Source: Oxalicibacterium faecigallinarum (GTDB lineage: Bacteria > Pseudomonadota > Gammaproteobacteria > Burkholderiales > Burkholderiaceae_D). Taken from it: a stretch of DNA of 64,000 nt. Position 1 is the first letter of the stretch; each line of letters starts with the position of its first letter. This document shows, piece by piece, positions 9,662 through 19,375 of this stretch. The stretch lies in the NCBI RefSeq assembly GCF_014635705.1, contig NZ_BMDI01000003.1, positions 62,001 through 126,000 of the forward strand. The letters are read 5' to 3'. A program made the position numbers and the translations under genes. The notes below the pieces were generated by a model. It did no database searches and had not been told where the DNA came from. It worked only from the letters and a program-made list of their open reading frames with translations.

Positions 9662-10339
9662 TTAATCTGCAGATTTTTTGGGCGCGCGCTTGGCAACGAC
9701 TTTTTTGGCCGGTGCCTTGGTTGCGACTTTCTTGGCTACTGCTTTCTTGGCAGGTGCCTTTTCCTTTTTGTATGCTTCGACCGTTTTGCTCACAGCGACT
9801 TTGACGGTTTTGCCGACAGCGGTCTTGGCTGGTGCTTTCTTGGCTGCCATCTTGCTTGCGGCCGTTTTCGTGGCTGTCTTGCGGGCAGGTTTTTTCGGTT
9901 CGTCGTCATCTACCGTGGTCTGGCTTGCAGCCAGATGACGGCTGGCTTTTTTCGGTGCAGGTTCGTCGCTTGCGGCGGTTTTCTTTGCCGTACGTTTGGC
10001 AGCGCCGAATTTGACTTCCTTCTCGCCCCAGATTTCTTCCAGGCGATAGTAGGCACGGATGGCAGGTTGCATGATGTGAACAATCATGTCGCCCAGATCG
10101 ACCAGTACCCATTCGCCCGTGTCTTCACCTTCGATGCTGACGATATCGCCGCCTGCGGCTTTCACCTTGTCGCGTACCGAGGCTGCAAGTGCCTTGGTCT
10201 GACGGTTCGAGGTACCCGAGGCAATGGCAAGTCGGTCGAACAGACTGGTCAGGTGCTCGGTGTTGAACACTTGAATGTCTTGTGCCTTGACGTCTTCCAG
10301 TGCGTCGATGACGAGGGCTTGCAGTTTTTTGATATCCAT
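9662..10339 (-). CDS. rsfS: ribosomal silencing factor RsfS with a long Lys/Ala-rich C-terminal tail
   Basis: Residues 1 to about 115 are a normal RsfS (DUF143) domain, which binds ribosomal protein L14 and blocks subunit joining: MDIKKLQALVIDALEDVKAQ, then ASGTSNRQTKALAASVRDK and the GEWVLVDLGDMIVHIM core. About 110 more residues follow and are almost entirely Lys, Ala, Thr, Val and Pro, with repeated KKAPAK, KKVA and AKKVV units resembling histone H1-like proteins. Ordinary RsfS is about 105-120 aa, so the tail doubles the protein. The ATG at 10339 shares one base with the nadD stop. The tail's function is unknown. Confidence 0.93.
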   Translation of the reverse strand: MDIKKLQALVIDALEDVKAQDIQVFNTEHLTSLFDRLAIASGTSNRQTKALAASVRDKVKAAGGDIVSIEGEDTGEWVLVDLGDMIVHIMQPAIRAYYRLEEIWGEKEVKFGAAKRTAKKTAASDEPAPKKASRHLAASQTTVDDDEPKKPARKTATKTAASKMAAKKAPAKTAVGKTVKVAVSKTVEAYKKEKAPAKKAVAKKVATKAPAKKVVAKRAPKKSAD

Positions 10340-11010
10340 TAGCTTCTGTAGAGATGATGTTGTTCGATATAGTCTAGCACCCTGGGCGGTAGCTGAGGAA
10401 TCGCGTGGTCGCCGCGGTGCAATGCGGCGCGAATGGCTGTGGCGGAAATGTCGACAGACAAGTCCGTTGCCACAAAAGACAGACCGCTGGCGGTCTGCCG
10501 AATCTGGTCGGGCGTCCCTGCCCGTTGTGCAAAGGCTGCGCTTACTTCTGCTGGTACATGTGTTGCATCGGTAGCAAAACCCGGTCGCGATGCTGCGCAC
10601 AGATGCGCATACGAAAACAGTTCGTCCCAGCCTTGCCAGGTGTTGAGATGCTGCAACTGATCTGCGCCGATCAGAAATGCCAGCGAAACAGCAGGGCCGA
10701 GCTCTGCGCGTAAGGCCTTCAGCGTATCGATGGTATAGGTCGCGTTGTCGCGCACAATTTCCTGGCGATCGATATGGACGGGTACCTTGCAATCAGAAAA
10801 AGCACGTTCGACCATGGCCACCCGATCATCGGGCGATGCGTGCAGGCTGCCCTTTTGCCATGGATTGCCCGCAGGAATGACGCGAAGCGAGTTTGGGCGG
10901 ATCAGGTCAATGAAATGATTGGCCAGTGCAACATGCGCGTTGTGTACAGGGTCGAAACTGCCGCCGAGCAGCAGTATGCATTCGGTAGCGGACGTTGTCC
11001 CCGAGGTCAC
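10339..11010 (-). CDS. nadD: nicotinate-nucleotide adenylyltransferase
   Basis: NadD adenylates nicotinate mononucleotide in NAD synthesis. The nucleotidyltransferase motif GGSFDPVHNAH lies at about residue 16 and the second motif ISATAIRAAL (ISxTxxR) near the C-terminus; ADQL and WQGWDEL are also typical. No ATG precedes the motif. I chose the GTG at 11010, just past the hemF stop, giving 223 aa; GTG codons at 11025 and 11064 are alternatives that would overlap hemF by up to 53 bp. It is part of the hemF-nadD-rsfS-rlmH-maf-rng run. Confidence 0.9.
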   Translation of the reverse strand: MTSGTTSATECILLLGGSFDPVHNAHVALANHFIDLIRPNSLRVIPAGNPWQKGSLHASPDDRVAMVERAFSDCKVPVHIDRQEIVRDNATYTIDTLKALRAELGPAVSLAFLIGADQLQHLNTWQGWDELFSYAHLCAASRPGFATDATHVPAEVSAAFAQRAGTPDQIRQTASGLSFVATDLSVDISATAIRAALHRGDHAIPQLPPRVLDYIEQHHLYRS

Positions 11011-11011
11011 G

Positions 11012-11917
11012 TCAGATCCAGTCACGATGGATGAGAAAGTCTGAATACAGCCGTGCCTCGGCACTGCCTGCTTCCGGCTCCCAGTTATAGCGCCAGGTGA
11101 CGACCGGCGGCATCGACATCAGGATCGATTCGGTACGGCCGCCGGACTGCAGCCCGAACAGTGTGCCGCGGTCGAATACTAGATTGAATTCCACATAGCG
11201 TCCGCGCCGATAAGTCTGAAAATTGCGTTCGCGTTCACCATACGATGTGTCCTTGCGGCGCATGGCAATCGGCAGATAGGCATCGAGAAAATGATCGCCA
11301 ACACTGCGCTGCAAGGCAAAGCATTGCTCGAAACCCAGTTCGTTCAGATCATCAAAGAAGATACCGCCAATACCACGCGGTTCCTTGCGATGCTTGAGAT
11401 AAAAATAGTCGTCGCACCATTGCTTGTAGCGCGCATGCAGATCATCACCAAATGGTTGCAGCGCATCGCGACAGGTCTGGTGAAAATGCCGGGCGTCTTC
11501 TTCAAAGCCGTAATAGGGCGTCAAGTCCATGCCACCGCCGAACCACCAGATTGGCTCCTTGCCTTCCGCGATCGCGATAAAGAAACGCACATTCATGTGT
11601 ACGGTGGGCGCGTAGGGGTTGTGCGGATGCAGTACTAGCGACACACCCATGGCTTCCCAATTGCGACCGGCGAGTTCGGGACGGTTGGCAGCGGCCGACG
11701 GCGGCAGATTGCTGCCCATCACATGCGAGAAACCGACACCGCCGCGCTCGAACACATTGCCATTTTCAATAATGCGCGACGTACCGCCACCGCCTTCCGC
11801 ACGTTCCCACTGATCGACAAGAAAATCCTTGCCGTCGAGCTGTTCGAGCGCCGTCACGATGCGCTGCTGCAGATCCTGCAGGTACTGCTTGACGGCGGTG
11901 GTTTGTGGTGTGGTCAC
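11012..11917 (-). CDS. hemF: oxygen-dependent coproporphyrinogen III oxidase
   Basis: A 301-aa HemF, the aerobic enzyme that oxidatively decarboxylates coproporphyrinogen III to protoporphyrinogen IX in haem synthesis. Family signatures are [18 protein letters not shown], the central [13 protein letters not shown] and [15 protein letters not shown], and the C-terminal [18 protein letters not shown]. The start is GTG (MTTPQTT) with a weak ribosome site. nadD begins essentially at its stop codon. Presence of hemF indicates an organism that makes haem with O2. Confidence 0.97.
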   Translation of the reverse strand: MTTPQTTAVKQYLQDLQQRIVTALEQLDGKDFLVDQWERAEGGGGTSRIIENGNVFERGGVGFSHVMGSNLPPSAAANRPELAGRNWEAMGVSLVLHPHNPYAPTVHMNVRFFIAIAEGKEPIWWFGGGMDLTPYYGFEEDARHFHQTCRDALQPFGDDLHARYKQWCDDYFYLKHRKEPRGIGGIFFDDLNELGFEQCFALQRSVGDHFLDAYLPIAMRRKDTSYGERERNFQTYRRGRYVEFNLVFDRGTLFGLQSGGRTESILMSMPPVVTWRYNWEPEAGSAEARLYSDFLIHRDWI

Positions 11918-11959
11918 GATAGGTTGCGTTCAGTCAGACAGGGTAAATGTCTTGTGTTT

Positions 11960-11994
11960 CATAAAACAACAGGCGCGTCATGCTGGGCGCGCCT
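11960..11994 (-). terminator. candidate terminator between purD and hemF
   Basis: AGGCGCG (11971-11977) pairs with CGCGCCT (11988-11994) across 10 nt; read on the minus strand, the stem is followed by a T-rich stretch (GTTGTTTTAT). It would separate purD from hemF transcription. Confidence 0.45.
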
Positions 11995-12017
11995 GAGTAG
12001 TCATCCAATATGGTTTG

Positions 12018-12060
12018 TTGTTCAATGCCGGTCGGACTGGTAATGATCGGCATTGAACAA
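12018..12060. repeat. perfect 13-bp inverted repeat downstream of purD
   Basis: TTGTTCAATGCCG (12018-12030) and CGGCATTGAACAA (12048-12060) are exact complements around a 17-nt spacer, 8 bp past the purD stop. No U-tract follows on the minus strand, so it may be an mRNA 3'-end stabiliser or protein site instead of a simple terminator. Confidence 0.75.
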
Positions 12061-12068
12061 GCAGAGCA

Positions 12069-13340
12069 TCAAGTGCGTTTCAGCGCGCGCCAGCCGATGT
12101 CGCGACGGAATTGTGCGCCGTCAAAATGAATCTGATCCACAGCGTCGTACGCTTTCTTTTGTGCCATCTTGACGCTGTCGCCCAAGCCAACGACGCACAG
12201 GACGCGACCACCGTTTGCAGCCAGTTGTGTACCGTTGAGTACGGTGCCTGCATGGAACGTCACACTGTCCGGTGTTTCTGCTGCGATACCGGTGATGACA
12301 TCGCCTTTGCGTGGCGCATCCGGATAACCTGCGGCTGCCATGACGACGCCGAGCGCGGTACGACGATCCCATTCGAGCTCGATGGTGTCGAGCGTGCCAT
12401 TGACGGCGTGTTCCATGACCGTGACCAGATCGGTTTTCAGGCGCGCCATGATCGGTTGTGTTTCCGGATCACCCATGCGGCAATTGAATTCCAGTGTCTT
12501 CGGGTTGCCCTTGTCATCGATCATCAGACCTGCGTACAGGAAGCCGGTGAAGACGATGCCATCTTTTGCCATGCCCTGCACGGTTGGCAGAATGATTTCG
12601 CGCATCACGCGCGCATGCAGTGCGGGCGTGACGATGGGGGCAGGCGAGTAGGCACCCATGCCGCCGGTATTGGGTCCTTCGTCATTGTCGAGCAGGCGTT
12701 TATGATCCTGACTGGTTGCGAGTGGCAATACGTTCTTGCCATCGACCATGACGATGAAGCTGGCTTCTTCGCCAGCGAGGAATTCTTCGATGACGACACG
12801 TGCGCCAGCATCGCCGAGCTTGTTGTCGGACAACATCATGTCGACAGCGGCATGCGCTTCTTCCAGTGTCATCGCAACGACCACACCTTTGCCGGCAGCC
12901 AGCCCGTCCGCCTTGATGACGATCGGCGCGCCTTTTTGGTCGATGTAGTCGTGCGCAGGCTTGAGTTCGGCGAACGTTTGATATTCCGCTGTCGGGATTT
13001 CATGGCGCTTCATGAAGGCCTTGGCGAAATCCTTGGAGCTTTCAAGTTGCGCGGCTTCTTTGGTCGGGCCAAAGATCTTGAGGCCAGCGCTACGGAAAAT
13101 GTTGACGATGCCGGCCGCCAGCGGCACTTCCGGGCCGACGACGGTCAGCGCAATATTTTCTTTCTGTGCAAAATCGGCGATGGCTTGCGGATCGGTCAAT
13201 GCGACATTTTCCAGGCGTGTGTCCAGCGCCGTGCCACCGTTGCCCGGTGCGACATAGACTTTCTGAATCCGTTCGGATTGCGCCAGTTTCCAAGCCAGAG
13301 CGTGTTCGCGGCCGCCTGAGCCGACTACCATGATTTTCAT
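12069..13340 (-). CDS. purD: phosphoribosylamine-glycine ligase (GAR synthetase)
   Basis: A full-length 423-aa PurD, which ligates glycine to phosphoribosylamine with ATP in purine synthesis. It starts MKIMVVGSGGREHALAWKLA, the N-terminal nucleotide-binding loop of the family. The ATP-grasp domain shows the phrases APIVIKADGLAAGKGV, GPNTGGMGAYSPAP and FNCRMGDPETQ (metal ligands). The gene is monocistronic-looking: about 100 bp separates it from yebC upstream and 150 bp of hairpin-rich sequence from hemF downstream. Confidence 0.97.
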   Translation of the reverse strand: MKIMVVGSGGREHALAWKLAQSERIQKVYVAPGNGGTALDTRLENVALTDPQAIADFAQKENIALTVVGPEVPLAAGIVNIFRSAGLKIFGPTKEAAQLESSKDFAKAFMKRHEIPTAEYQTFAELKPAHDYIDQKGAPIVIKADGLAAGKGVVVAMTLEEAHAAVDMMLSDNKLGDAGARVVIEEFLAGEEASFIVMVDGKNVLPLATSQDHKRLLDNDEGPNTGGMGAYSPAPIVTPALHARVMREIILPTVQGMAKDGIVFTGFLYAGLMIDDKGNPKTLEFNCRMGDPETQPIMARLKTDLVTVMEHAVNGTLDTIELEWDRRTALGVVMAAAGYPDAPRKGDVITGIAAETPDSVTFHAGTVLNGTQLAANGGRVLCVVGLGDSVKMAQKKAYDAVDQIHFDGAQFRRDIGWRALKRT

Positions 13341-13440
13341 TGAATATTTCGCTTAATTAAGTTGTCGCGGGCTGCGAACGGCATGCGACGCGGCCGGTGG
13401 GTTGCGGTAGCGAACCATGTTTCCTCGCTACCTTGTTTCA

Positions 13441-14166
13441 TCAGTTCTGAATGACAGCGTTGGTATAAATTTCCTGCACGTCGTCCAGATTTTCCAGCGC
13501 GTCGAGCAGTTTTTGCATCTTGATGGCGTCATCGCCTTCAAATACGGTTTCGGTTGCCGGTTTCATCACGACTTCTGCCAGTTCGGCTTTGAAGCCTGCG
13601 GCTTCGAGTGCGCTCTTGACGGTGGAAAAATCGTGCGGCGGACACAGGACTTCAATCCCGCCTTCTTCGTCCGTGGTGACGTCGTCGGCACCGGCTTCCA
13701 ATGCTGCTTCCATCAGCTTGTCTTCATCTGTACCAGGCGCAAAGAAAAACTGGCCGCAATGCTGGAACAAAAAGGCAACCGAGCCTTCGGTGCCCATGTT
13801 GCCACCGAACTTGGAGAACGCATGACGAACTTCGGCCACGGTGCGCACACGGTTATCGGTCATGCAATCGACGATGATGGCAGCACCCCCGATGCCATAA
13901 CCTTCATAGCGGATCTCTTCGTAATCGACACCATCGAGCGTTCCGGTACCGCGCTGGATGGCACGGGTAACGTTGTCCTTCGGCATGTTGGCATCAGCAG
14001 CCTTGTCCACCGCCAGACGCAGGCGCGGATTAGCCTCCGGGTCGCCACCGCCCATACGCGCTGCAACGGTGATTTCCTTGATCAGACGGGTCCAGATCTT
14101 GCCTCGCTTTTCATCCTGACGACCCTTGCGATGCTGAATATTGGCCCATTTGCTGTGTCCTGCCAT
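13441..14166 (-). CDS. yebC: YebC/TACO1 family translational/transcriptional regulator
   Basis: A 241-aa cytoplasmic protein with the invariant family start [21 protein letters not shown], then [12 protein letters not shown] and [15 protein letters not shown] and NKFGGN-like [12 protein letters not shown] segments. YebC proteins have been described as transcription regulators (PmpR type) and more recently as factors that help ribosomes through proline stretches; which applies here is unknown. Divergent from the HerA-like gene with about 220 bp between starts. Confidence 0.96.
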   Translation of the reverse strand: MAGHSKWANIQHRKGRQDEKRGKIWTRLIKEITVAARMGGGDPEANPRLRLAVDKAADANMPKDNVTRAIQRGTGTLDGVDYEEIRYEGYGIGGAAIIVDCMTDNRVRTVAEVRHAFSKFGGNMGTEGSVAFLFQHCGQFFFAPGTDEDKLMEAALEAGADDVTTDEEGGIEVLCPPHDFSTVKSALEAAGFKAELAEVVMKPATETVFEGDDAIKMQKLLDALENLDDVQEIYTNAVIQN

Positions 14167-14298
14167 GACGAATTTCTTTCCCGATGAGTTTGGTGGTTAA
14201 AAATCGCTGGCTACGGTGTTGCATAAGCTTGTCTTGCACGCCTACTGTTTTGCGCTGGCATGCCTTACTATCAACGATTTTTACAAGCCACTCTTGGC

Positions 14299-14304
14299 TA
14301 TAAT
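14299..14304 (+). promoter_or_regulatory. candidate -10 element upstream of the HerA-like gene
   Basis: A perfect TATAAT lies 85 bp before the ATG at 14389 in the intergenic region; no convincing -35 at normal spacing was found. Confidence 0.3.
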
Positions 14305-14388
14305 GAGGCGCGGATTTTAACATATCGCCTGCCCTCCGATTTGACCGGATCATCCCTCACTGCGCATCTTCCTTTTGCGGACCAAACC

Positions 14389-15906
14389 ATGTTGAATCCT
14401 CTGCTGATTGCCAAAAACCATGAACAGGAGCTTGCGTTGCTGCCGGCGCTTGCCAATCGTCACGGCTGTATTACCGGTGCCACCGGTACCGGCAAGACAG
14501 TGACGCTGCAGACACTGGCGCAAGCCTTGTCCGATATTGGCGTGCCGGTCTTCATGGCCGACGTCAAAGGGGATTTGTCCGGGATTGCCAAACCGGGCGT
14601 TAGCGCCGGCAAGGTCAAGGAACGCTTCGCGTCGCTCGGACTGGCCGAGCCGACATGGGCCGGAGCACCGGTGACATTCTGGGATGTGTATGGTGAAAAA
14701 GGGCATCCGGTCCGCGCCACGGTCTCCGATCTGGGGCCGCTGTTGCTGGCCCGCATGCTCAATCTCAACGATACGCAGCAGGGCGTGCTGCAACTGGTGT
14801 TCAAGATTGCAGACGATCAGGGTTTGCTGCTGCTCGACAGCAAGGACCTGCGCGCGATGTTGCAGCACGTGGGCGACAATGCTGCCGATTTCAAGACCGA
14901 ATACGGCAATATCTCGGCCGCGAGCATTGGTGCGATCCAGCGCGGCCTGATCGGTATTGAGGAGCAGGGCGGCGATCGCTTCTTCGGCGAACCCATGCTC
15001 AATATTGAGGATTTGCTGCAGACCGACGGCAACGGCAAGGGCGTGGTCAACATTTTGACGGCGGACAAGCTCATGCACGCGCCGCGTTTGTATTCGACCT
15101 TCCTGTTATGGATGTTGTCTGAATTGTTCGAGAAATTGCCGGAAGTCGGCGATCTGGAAAAACCCAAACTCGTTTTCTTCTTCGATGAAGCGCATTTGTT
15201 GTTTGCCGAAGCACCCAAGGTTTTGCTGCAAAAGATCGAACAGGTCGTACGTCTGATTCGGTCCAAGGGCGTGGGTGTTTATTTCGTCACGCAAAATCCG
15301 CTCGATATTCCCGATACAGTGCTTGGACAGCTCGGCAATCGCGTGCAGCACGCCTTGCGTGCCTACACGCCGCGTGATCAGAAGGCGGTGCAGGCCGCAG
15401 CGCAAACCTTCCGTCCTAATCCCGCACTGGATACCGCGCAGGCGATCACCGATCTGGGTGTGGGCGAGGCGCTGGTTTCCTTCCTCGATGAGAAGGGGCG
15501 TCCGGCGGTGGTCGAGCGCGCATTTGTCCTGCCGCCCGCCTCACAGATCGGTCCGATTACGGATGCAGAGCGTGCTGCCCTGATTGCACAATCGGTCGTC
15601 GCTGGCGTGTACGAAAAGGCTGTGGATCGCGAATCGGCCTATGAGAAGCTGAAAGGCCGCACCGCTGCGCAAGCCAAGGAAGCAGGGGAAATCACGGCCG
15701 CCGAGCAGGAGGAGAGCGGCGGCTTTGGGGACATGCTGGGCAGTATCCTGGGTGGTGGTAAAAATACCACCGGCAAGAAAACCGCAGGTCGCCGCAGCGA
15801 TACCATCGTCGAAGCGATGGTCAAATCCACGGTCCGCACGATGGGGTCAACCGTTGGTCGCGAGATCGTGCGCGGCATTCTCGGCTCGATTCTCAAAAAG
15901 AAATAA
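14389..15906 (+). CDS. HerA-like helicase/ATPase, DUF853 family (YjgR-like)
   Basis: A 505-aa P-loop ATPase with Walker [14 protein letters not shown] near residue 30 and Walker [13 protein letters not shown] near residue 265, plus the [13 protein letters not shown] sensor segment. It matches the DUF853/YjgR family, related to the HerA/FtsK translocases, whose cellular job is not settled. The ATG at 14389 ([19 protein letters not shown]) is the family start; the 43 upstream codons are not family-like. The C-terminal 60 residues are Gly- and Lys-rich ([13 protein letters not shown]). It stands alone between yebC and a LysR gene. Confidence 0.88.
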   Translation: MLNPLLIAKNHEQELALLPALANRHGCITGATGTGKTVTLQTLAQALSDIGVPVFMADVKGDLSGIAKPGVSAGKVKERFASLGLAEPTWAGAPVTFWDVYGEKGHPVRATVSDLGPLLLARMLNLNDTQQGVLQLVFKIADDQGLLLLDSKDLRAMLQHVGDNAADFKTEYGNISAASIGAIQRGLIGIEEQGGDRFFGEPMLNIEDLLQTDGNGKGVVNILTADKLMHAPRLYSTFLLWMLSELFEKLPEVGDLEKPKLVFFFDEAHLLFAEAPKVLLQKIEQVVRLIRSKGVGVYFVTQNPLDIPDTVLGQLGNRVQHALRAYTPRDQKAVQAAAQTFRPNPALDTAQAITDLGVGEALVSFLDEKGRPAVVERAFVLPPASQIGPITDAERAALIAQSVVAGVYEKAVDRESAYEKLKGRTAAQAKEAGEITAAEQEESGGFGDMLGSILGGGKNTTGKKTAGRRSDTIVEAMVKSTVRTMGSTVGREIVRGILGSILKKK

Positions 15907-15952
15907 AGCTGGCTGACGATTCCTTTCAACGCATCGGGCGATTCGGTTTCTG

Positions 15953-16906
15953 TCATTCGTGCTTTGCCGCGTCGGGCACCTTGCCCGGTCGGTGATGCGG
16001 GCCTGCAATGCTGTCGGCATGATCGATAAAGTATTGCATCAGCCATCTGCCAGCCGGCCCTGGCGCATCGTCGCTACGATTGATCATGTGCAGCACATAT
16101 TTGTCGCTTTCCAGATGGGCGAGTTTCAAACGGACGAGTCGTCCGTTTTCCAGATCATCCGCAATCATGTGATCCGGCATCGAGCCCCATCCCAGTCCAT
16201 TCAATAACAACATGTGCTTGGCACCCAGATCGCCAAGTCGCCAGTCACGCAAGGCAACCACGCCGAAATTCTGTCCGGCCGTCAATTGGCTGCGATCCGT
16301 CAGTACGAGCTGTGTGTAGTCGCGTGCAATCTCGGTCGGGATGCTGCCGGTCAGTTGCGCCAGTGGATGTGTGGGTGACGCCACCGGAATCATCGTGACG
16401 TGACCAAGTTGCTGGTGGTGATAGGTGTCGGGGAAATCCAGCATCGGTCCGGTAATGCCGATCTGGCAAATCCGCTCGCTGACCAGGTGTTTGACCGCAC
16501 CCAGCGCCTCGATCCGCAGACGCAATGCCACGGTCGGGAATTGTTCCTGGAACGCCTTGAGTGCGGTGACCAGCGAGCAATTGGGAAACATCACATCGAC
16601 GGCAATCGAGACTTCCGCCTCCAGTCCGAGCGACATCATCTTGGCGCGCGCCCGCATGGCATCGACTTTCAGGCCGACGGTGCGCGCATCCACCAGCAAG
16701 GCTTTGCCGGCGTCGGTCAGCGTCGGCTTGCGTTTGCTGCGATCAAACAGTTCGACATTCAACTGGGCTTCCAGATTGGCAATCGTGTAACTGACAACGG
16801 ATTGCGTGCGATGCAATTCGGTTGCGGCGCGCGAAAAGCTGCCGCAGTCGATGACGGCGACAAAAACACGCAACTGGTCCAGTGTAGGTAAGCCGGGATC
16901 TCTCAT
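15953..16906 (-). CDS. LysR-family transcriptional regulator
   Basis: A 317-aa LysR regulator. The N-terminal winged helix-turn-helix is clear (LDQLRVFVAVIDCGSFSRAA, TQSVVSYTIANLEAQLNVEL, then LTDAGKALL), followed by a substrate-binding domain from about residue 95. The azoreductase gene starts 144 bp away on the other strand, the usual arrangement of a LysR regulator and its target; that azoR is the target is inference. A palindrome lies directly at its start codon and suggests autorepression. Confidence 0.93.
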   Translation of the reverse strand: MRDPGLPTLDQLRVFVAVIDCGSFSRAATELHRTQSVVSYTIANLEAQLNVELFDRSKRKPTLTDAGKALLVDARTVGLKVDAMRARAKMMSLGLEAEVSIAVDVMFPNCSLVTALKAFQEQFPTVALRLRIEALGAVKHLVSERICQIGITGPMLDFPDTYHHQQLGHVTMIPVASPTHPLAQLTGSIPTEIARDYTQLVLTDRSQLTAGQNFGVVALRDWRLGDLGAKHMLLLNGLGWGSMPDHMIADDLENGRLVRLKLAHLESDKYVLHMINRSDDAPGPAGRWLMQYFIDHADSIAGPHHRPGKVPDAAKHE

Positions 16907-16932
16907 ATCGATTTAATCGATGCTAATTAGCT
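16907..16932. promoter_or_regulatory. candidate LysR operator: two adjacent palindromes
   Basis: ATCGAT-TTA-ATCGAT (16907-16921) begins one base before the LysR ATG, and GCTAATTAGC (16922-16931) follows directly. The first contains a T-N11-A-like LysR box. Its place in the LysR-azoR divergent region fits an operator. Confidence 0.5.
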
Positions 16933-17049
16933 AAATAAAGTGGGTTTTATTGATATTAAACCTGTTCTACGATGCTTTCAACGACACGGCAACAACAAAA
17001 CCGTGTTCAACAAACGCCCGAGCAACAACCGAATGAAAGCGAGAACATT

Positions 17050-17664
17050 ATGAGCAAGATCCTCCTCATCAACAGCAGCGTACGTCGCACCGATTCCATT
17101 TCCCGCAAAGTGACGGGTGAATTTGTCGCTAAATGGCAGGCGCGCAATCCCGGCACCATCGTTGTGGAACGCGATGTCGCAGCGCAGCCGCTGCCACATC
17201 TGACTGAGCAAACACTGGGTGCGTTCTTCACGCCAGCCGATCAACGTACGGCAGAACAGGCCGAAATCGCCAAACTGTCGGAATCGCTGGTACAGGAGTT
17301 GTTTGATGCGGACGTTATCGTGATCGGTGCGCCGATGTACAACTTCTCGATCACCTCCGGTCTGAAAGCATGGATCGACCATGTGGCGCGTGCCGGTGTG
17401 ACTTTTAAATACGGCGAATCGGGCCCAGTGGGCCTGCTGACGGGTAAAAAAGTCTATATTTTTACGGCGACCGGCGGTGTTTACAGCTCTGGTCCTGCAC
17501 AAAGCATGGACTTCCTGGGCACGTATCTGCGTACGGTTCTGGGCTTTATCGGCCTCACCGATATCACCTTTGTCCATAGTGAAGGACTGGCAATGGGTGA
17601 GGTTGGTGTGGAAAAAGCACTGGCGCAAACCAGCGAGACAATCAACGAATTGCTCCCAGCCTGA
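17050..17664 (+). CDS. azoR: FMN-dependent NADH-azoreductase
   Basis: A 204-aa flavodoxin-like enzyme of the AzoR/AcpD family that reduces azo dyes and quinones with NADH and FMN. It starts MSKILLINSSVRRTDSISRK, has the FMN-phosphate region near residues 9-18, the central GAPMYNFSITSGLKAWIDHV motif and the FTATGGVYSSGPA loop. The ATG at 17050 follows a purine-rich ribosome site; the upstream in-frame 26 codons are Gln-rich and not family-like. A strong terminator follows. Probably controlled by the divergent LysR gene. Confidence 0.94.
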   Translation: MSKILLINSSVRRTDSISRKVTGEFVAKWQARNPGTIVVERDVAAQPLPHLTEQTLGAFFTPADQRTAEQAEIAKLSESLVQELFDADVIVIGAPMYNFSITSGLKAWIDHVARAGVTFKYGESGPVGLLTGKKVYIFTATGGVYSSGPAQSMDFLGTYLRTVLGFIGLTDITFVHSEGLAMGEVGVEKALAQTSETINELLPA

Positions 17665-17689
17665 TATCCTTCGTCTTTCGGGAAAAATG

Positions 17690-17726
17690 CAAGCAGAAAC
17701 CGGTGGTCGGTTTCTGCTGCTTTTTC
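17690..17726 (+). terminator. rho-independent terminator of azoR
   Basis: AGCAGAAACC (17692-17701) and GGTTTCTGCT (17709-17718) form a 10-bp stem with a 7-nt loop followed by GCTTTTTC. Confidence 0.9.
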
Positions 17727-17748
17727 CGTTGATTGAAGTACATCGTTC

Positions 17749-18390
17749 ATGAATACAAGCCTGACCGCAGCGGATGCTGTTGCTGTATCCGATTCCCCTT
17801 CTGATTCCGATCTCGATTACGTGGTGTCGTGCCATCTGCCGACGCCATGGGCGACGTTCCGTCTGCATGCCTTTGTTGAACCATCCACCGGCAAGGAGCA
17901 TGTTGCCTTGACGCTGGGCGATATCGCCGACGGCAAACCAGTGTTGTCGCGCATTCATTCCGAATGTCTGACTGGCGACGGTTTGTTCAGCTTGCGTTGC
18001 GATTGCGGCCCGCAGCTGGAAGCGGCTTTGCGCATGATCGCGGAAGAAGGGCGTGGTGCCTTGTTCTATCTGCGTCAGGAAGGGCGGGGGATTGGCCTGG
18101 TCAACAAGATCCGCGCGTACCAGTTGCAGGATGCCGGTGCGGACACCGTTGAGGCAAACGAGGCACTTGGCTTCAAGGCGGATCAACGCAATTACAAGTT
18201 GTGTTTGCCGATGCTGCAGCATTTGCAGATATCGACACTGCGCTTGATGACCAATAATCCACGCAAGATCGCGGCGATGGAGCAGATCGGCATGAAAATC
18301 GCCGAGCGTGTGCCGTTGATCATCACGCGTAATCCCTTCAATGATCGTTATCTGACGACCAAGGCTGTCAAGCTCGGTCATCTGTTTTGA
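17749..18390 (+). CDS. ribA: GTP cyclohydrolase II
   Basis: A 213-aa stand-alone RibA, the first enzyme of riboflavin synthesis, opening GTP to a diaminopyrimidine. The zinc Cys set is in [17 protein letters not shown], and the catalytic/GTP region is [19 protein letters not shown]. It lacks the RibB (DHBP synthase) half, so this is the monofunctional form. The first 25 residues are Ser/Ala/Asp-rich and variable. It sits between the azoR terminator and a DMT permease, with no other rib genes nearby. Confidence 0.96.
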   Translation: MNTSLTAADAVAVSDSPSDSDLDYVVSCHLPTPWATFRLHAFVEPSTGKEHVALTLGDIADGKPVLSRIHSECLTGDGLFSLRCDCGPQLEAALRMIAEEGRGALFYLRQEGRGIGLVNKIRAYQLQDAGADTVEANEALGFKADQRNYKLCLPMLQHLQISTLRLMTNNPRKIAAMEQIGMKIAERVPLIITRNPFNDRYLTTKAVKLGHLF

Positions 18391-18448
18391 TACGATCAGC
18401 ACGTAGCGACGGTCGGCGCGCTGCTGACATAGTCGCTACAATCGTGGC

Positions 18449-19375
18449 ATGCCCGATGCCTCATATTCCAACGATGACGCACTTGCCGCGCGCAAGTTGT
18501 TGCTGGCCGGGCTGGCGATTGCCGTTGTCGGTGCGATTCTTTTTTCGGCCAAGGCAATCGTCGCCAAGCTGATTTATCGCTATCAGGTTGATGCGGTTAC
18601 CCTGATCGCTTTCCGCATGTTGTTTTCGCTGCCGTTCTTTGCCGTGATTGCCATCTGGCAGGCACGCCAATCCACACCGCTGACTGGTAGGGAAAAAATC
18701 CAAATCATCGTGCTGGGTTTGCTCGGTTATTACCTGTCGAGCTTTCTCGATTTTCTCGGCTTGCAATACATCTCTGCAGGGCTGGAGCGTCTGATCCTGT
18801 TTCTCACGCCGTCCTTCGTCCTGTTGTTATCCGTGTTCTTGATGAAGCGAAAGATCACCATGATCGAGTGGTCTGCACTGACGATTTCTTATCTTGGAAC
18901 CGTACTGGTTTTCGTCCACGATGTCCGTTTGGGTGGCGACAATGTCGCGCTAGGCGGCATGGCGGTGTTGATCAGCGCGATTTCGTACGCTGTTTATTTG
19001 CTGGCATCCGGAGAGCTGGTCAAACGCGTTGGCTCCTTGCGTCTGGTTGCATACGCGATGTGTGTTTCCAGTGTTGCCTGCATCGCACAGTTTTTTGTGT
19101 TGCGGCCATCCTCCATGTTGATTCAACCAGTGGATGTGTATTGGTTGTCGTTGGTGAATGCCGTGTTTTGCACGGTGCTACCGGTTTTTCTGACCATGAT
19201 TGCGGTGCAGCGTATTGGCGCAGCCACCGCTTCGCAGGCTGGCATGATTGGTCCGGTGTCGACCTTATTCCTTGGTGCAATGCTGCTGGATGAGCCGATA
19301 ACCGGTATTCAATTGGCGGGCACGGCGCTGGTGTTATGTGGGGTTTATCTTCTTTCCAGAAAAAAGGCGGCATAA
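18449..19375 (+). CDS. DMT-superfamily (EamA) permease
   Basis: A 308-aa inner-membrane protein with about ten hydrophobic helices arranged as two EamA repeats; the repeat motif is visible as AKLIYRYQVDAVTLIAFRML and later as GAATASQAGMIGPVSTLFLG. It ends with a positively charged SRKKAA. Such permeases export amino acids, metabolites or drugs; the substrate cannot be read from sequence. Its stop TAA abuts the ATG of the following SDR gene with no gap, so the two are co-translated. Confidence 0.9.
   Translation: MPDASYSNDDALAARKLLLAGLAIAVVGAILFSAKAIVAKLIYRYQVDAVTLIAFRMLFSLPFFAVIAIWQARQSTPLTGREKIQIIVLGLLGYYLSSFLDFLGLQYISAGLERLILFLTPSFVLLLSVFLMKRKITMIEWSALTISYLGTVLVFVHDVRLGGDNVALGGMAVLISAISYAVYLLASGELVKRVGSLRLVAYAMCVSSVACIAQFFVLRPSSMLIQPVDVYWLSLVNAVFCTVLPVFLTMIAVQRIGAATASQAGMIGPVSTLFLGAMLLDEPITGIQLAGTALVLCGVYLLSRKKAA

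Noticed and set aside
12111-13319. Long open frame antisense to purD (402 codons)
   Set aside because: Shadow of purD; composition rich in His/Cys/Arg typical of antisense frames.
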